Notes under the pieces: generated by a model
What the model was told of the DNA's origin: nothing
The model's database searches: none
The model's input: only the letters and a program-made list of their open reading frames with translations
Source of the DNA: Candidatus Zixiibacteriota bacterium
GTDB lineage: Bacteria; Zixibacteria; MSB-5A5; GN15; FEB-12
Length of the DNA stretch: 7,098 nt
Direction: 5' to 3'
Assembly: GCA_016213305.1 (NCBI GenBank)
Contig: JACRAV010000209.1
Location: forward strand, 1 to 7,098
Shown: positions 5,940-7,098 of the stretch, in pieces
How the letters are laid out: each line of letters opens with the position of its first letter
Position numbering within the stretch: the first letter of the stretch is position 1
Program-made: the position numbers and the translations under genes

Positions 5940-7098
5940 CGAAACGAGTCCTGCATATCGGTGTGGCCGCCATGTTTCTGGTAACGGCAACGGTGTTTGC
6001 CGGTGATGCCGGCCGACAGTCGCCCTTGCTGGTTGGAGCCGGAGCGCGGGGCATTGCCATGGGCGGCGGGGTGACGTCGCTCGCGTTTGACGCCTCAGCC
6101 GTGTACTATAACCCGGCCTGCCTGTCCCTGCTGGAGTTCCAGGAGTTTTCGATCCAGCATACCCAGTTGGCGCTCAGCACGATATACGACTACGGCGCCT
6201 GGGTGTATCCGCTCTCGGAGAAACATGGCATCGGGATAGGGTACGCTCGCATCGGCACCGGCGACATCGTGCGTCGGGCGGCGTTTCAGGATATCGGCAC
6301 TTTCGATTTTGCCGAGTCGCAATTGATGTTTTCGTACGGCCAGCGGTTCACCTGGTTGTCAACCGGGATCACGCTGAAGATTGTCAATCAGTCGCTGGAT
6401 AGATTTTCCGACTATGGCGTCGGGATGGGCGCCGGGGTGTCGGCCAATCTGGGAGGCCGATGGCGCCTGGGGGGTATTGTGCGTGACATCATGCCGGCCC
6501 GGATTACTCTGCGCGATGTGAGCCAGAAAGTGCCGCAGACCTTCGCGGCCGGCCTGTCGATTGACCGGTGGCACATCACGCCCCAGACCGCGCTCACGAT
6601 GGCATGCGATCTGGAGGGAAGCGACGGGCGATCGGCCAAAATACACGCCGGAGGAGAAGCGCTGTTTTTCGGATCGTACGCGGTGCGCGGCGGGTATGAC
6701 CGCGACAATCTGACGGTCGGGGCGGGGGTGCGGTCGGGCCGACTGGTGATCGACTATGCCTTGAAATTCCAGAGCGATCTGTCGGACCAGCATTCGTTTT
6801 CGCTCTCGTTCCTCATCGGACCGTCGGTGGCGGATCAGATCAAGCGGCGTGAGGCGCTTCGCCGGGCGGCGGTGGAAATCGATCCCCGAGTGGTCCTGAT
6901 CAACGCCCTGAAGGACACGGCCAATTCGTACATGCACCAGTTCCGGCTCGATTCGGCGCTGGCGTATTTCCAGAAGCTCTATGAACTGGAACCGTCGAAT
7001 CAGGAATATCTCGGGACCATCGCGGCCATCGAGAATGCCCAGCGCGTACAATCGGAGCAGGAGGCCCGGTTGCGGGCGGCCCGGGCCGAGCAGGAACA
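5936..7098 (+). CDS. PorV/PorQ-family outer-membrane beta-barrel protein with a TPR/coiled-coil tail (3' truncated by window)
   Basis: The frame is open from ATG 5936 to the window end (387 full codons), so the C-terminus is not seen. Residues 1-22 are a signal peptide (MTKR n-region, hydrophobic core, VFA cleavage). The family signature follows: VGAGARGIAMGGG (33-45) and DASAVYYNPACL (52-63), equivalent to the usual GAR..GMGGA and NPAGL; Cys62 replaces the common Gly. Alternating hydrophobic, glycine/aromatic strands run to about residue 296, as in the PorV/PorQ (UPF0164-like) barrels. PorV is the shuttle and docking component of type IX secretion, but many FCB paralogues have no proven role. 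From about residue 299 the sequence becomes soluble and charged: one TPR-like repeat (about 328-365, with SALAYFQKLYELEPSN), then an Arg/Glu/Ala/Gln-rich helix likely to be coiled coil. It starts inside the stop codon of the preceding gene (ATGA) and lacks a strong ribosome-binding site of its own, which implies translational coupling. Confidence 0.8.
   Translation, partial: MTKRVLHIGVAAMFLVTATVFAGDAGRQSPLLVGAGARGIAMGGGVTSLAFDASAVYYNPACLSLLEFQEFSIQHTQLALSTIYDYGAWVYPLSEKHGIGIGYARIGTGDIVRRAAFQDIGTFDFAESQLMFSYGQRFTWLSTGITLKIVNQSLDRFSDYGVGMGAGVSANLGGRWRLGGIVRDIMPARITLRDVSQKVPQTFAAGLSIDRWHITPQTALTMACDLEGSDGRSAKIHAGGEALFFGSYAVRGGYDRDNLTVGAGVRSGRLVIDYALKFQSDLSDQHSFSLSFLIGPSVADQIKRREALRRAAVEIDPRVVLINALKDTANSYMHQFRLDSALAYFQKLYELEPSNQEYLGTIAAIENAQRVQSEQEARLRAARAEQE

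Noticed and set aside
4188..7051. Minus-strand open frames 4188-4883 and 6359-7051
   Set aside because: Both lie opposite coding frames with clear family signatures and show only shadow-type composition with no motif.

Overview
This G+C-rich window carries four protein genes, all on the + strand. They fall into two probable transcription units, with a repeat-rich intergenic region upstream. A PorV/PorQ-type outer-membrane barrel sits beside a large exported protein that ends in a FlgD-like/type IX-sorting-like C-terminal domain. That pairing points to a Gram-negative member of the FCB superphylum (Bacteroidota/Chlorobiota/Gemmatimonadota/Zixibacteria-like lineages). The exact phylum cannot be fixed from this sequence; a Zixibacteria-like candidate lineage is a guess.

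Layout. Positions 1-145 hold the last 47 codons of an upstream gene; its lysine-rich linker and acidic tail ending in Phe resemble the C-terminus of a chemotaxis receptor. Positions 146-693 hold no convincing gene. They contain a cluster of palindromic repeats that includes a near-perfect REPIN: two GTAG-flanked hairpins in inverted orientation. A third GTAG hairpin with a different stem, two decayed copies and a separate 12-bp inverted repeat follow. A -35/-10 pair with a 17-bp spacer (587-615) then leads into a ~70-nt leader that can fold into an H-type pseudoknot just before the first gene.

Unit 1 is a YmdB/TIGR00282 metallophosphoesterase (694-1521) followed 5 nt later by folD (1527-2408). 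FolD is the bifunctional methylene-THF dehydrogenase/cyclohydrolase of one-carbon metabolism, and both genes keep their expected active-site residues. The pseudoknot leader would sit on the mRNA of this unit and is the best candidate in the window for an undescribed cis-regulatory RNA.

A 288-nt gap (2409-2696) follows, ending in a perfect 9-bp hairpin that abuts the next start codon. Unit 2 is a 1080-residue secreted, multi-domain Ig-like protein (2697-5939) whose stop codon overlaps (ATGA) the start of a PorV/PorQ-family barrel with a TPR/coiled-coil tail (5936 to beyond the window end). The tight coupling suggests that the two envelope proteins work together, possibly as an exported adhesin or structural protein with its outer-membrane partner.
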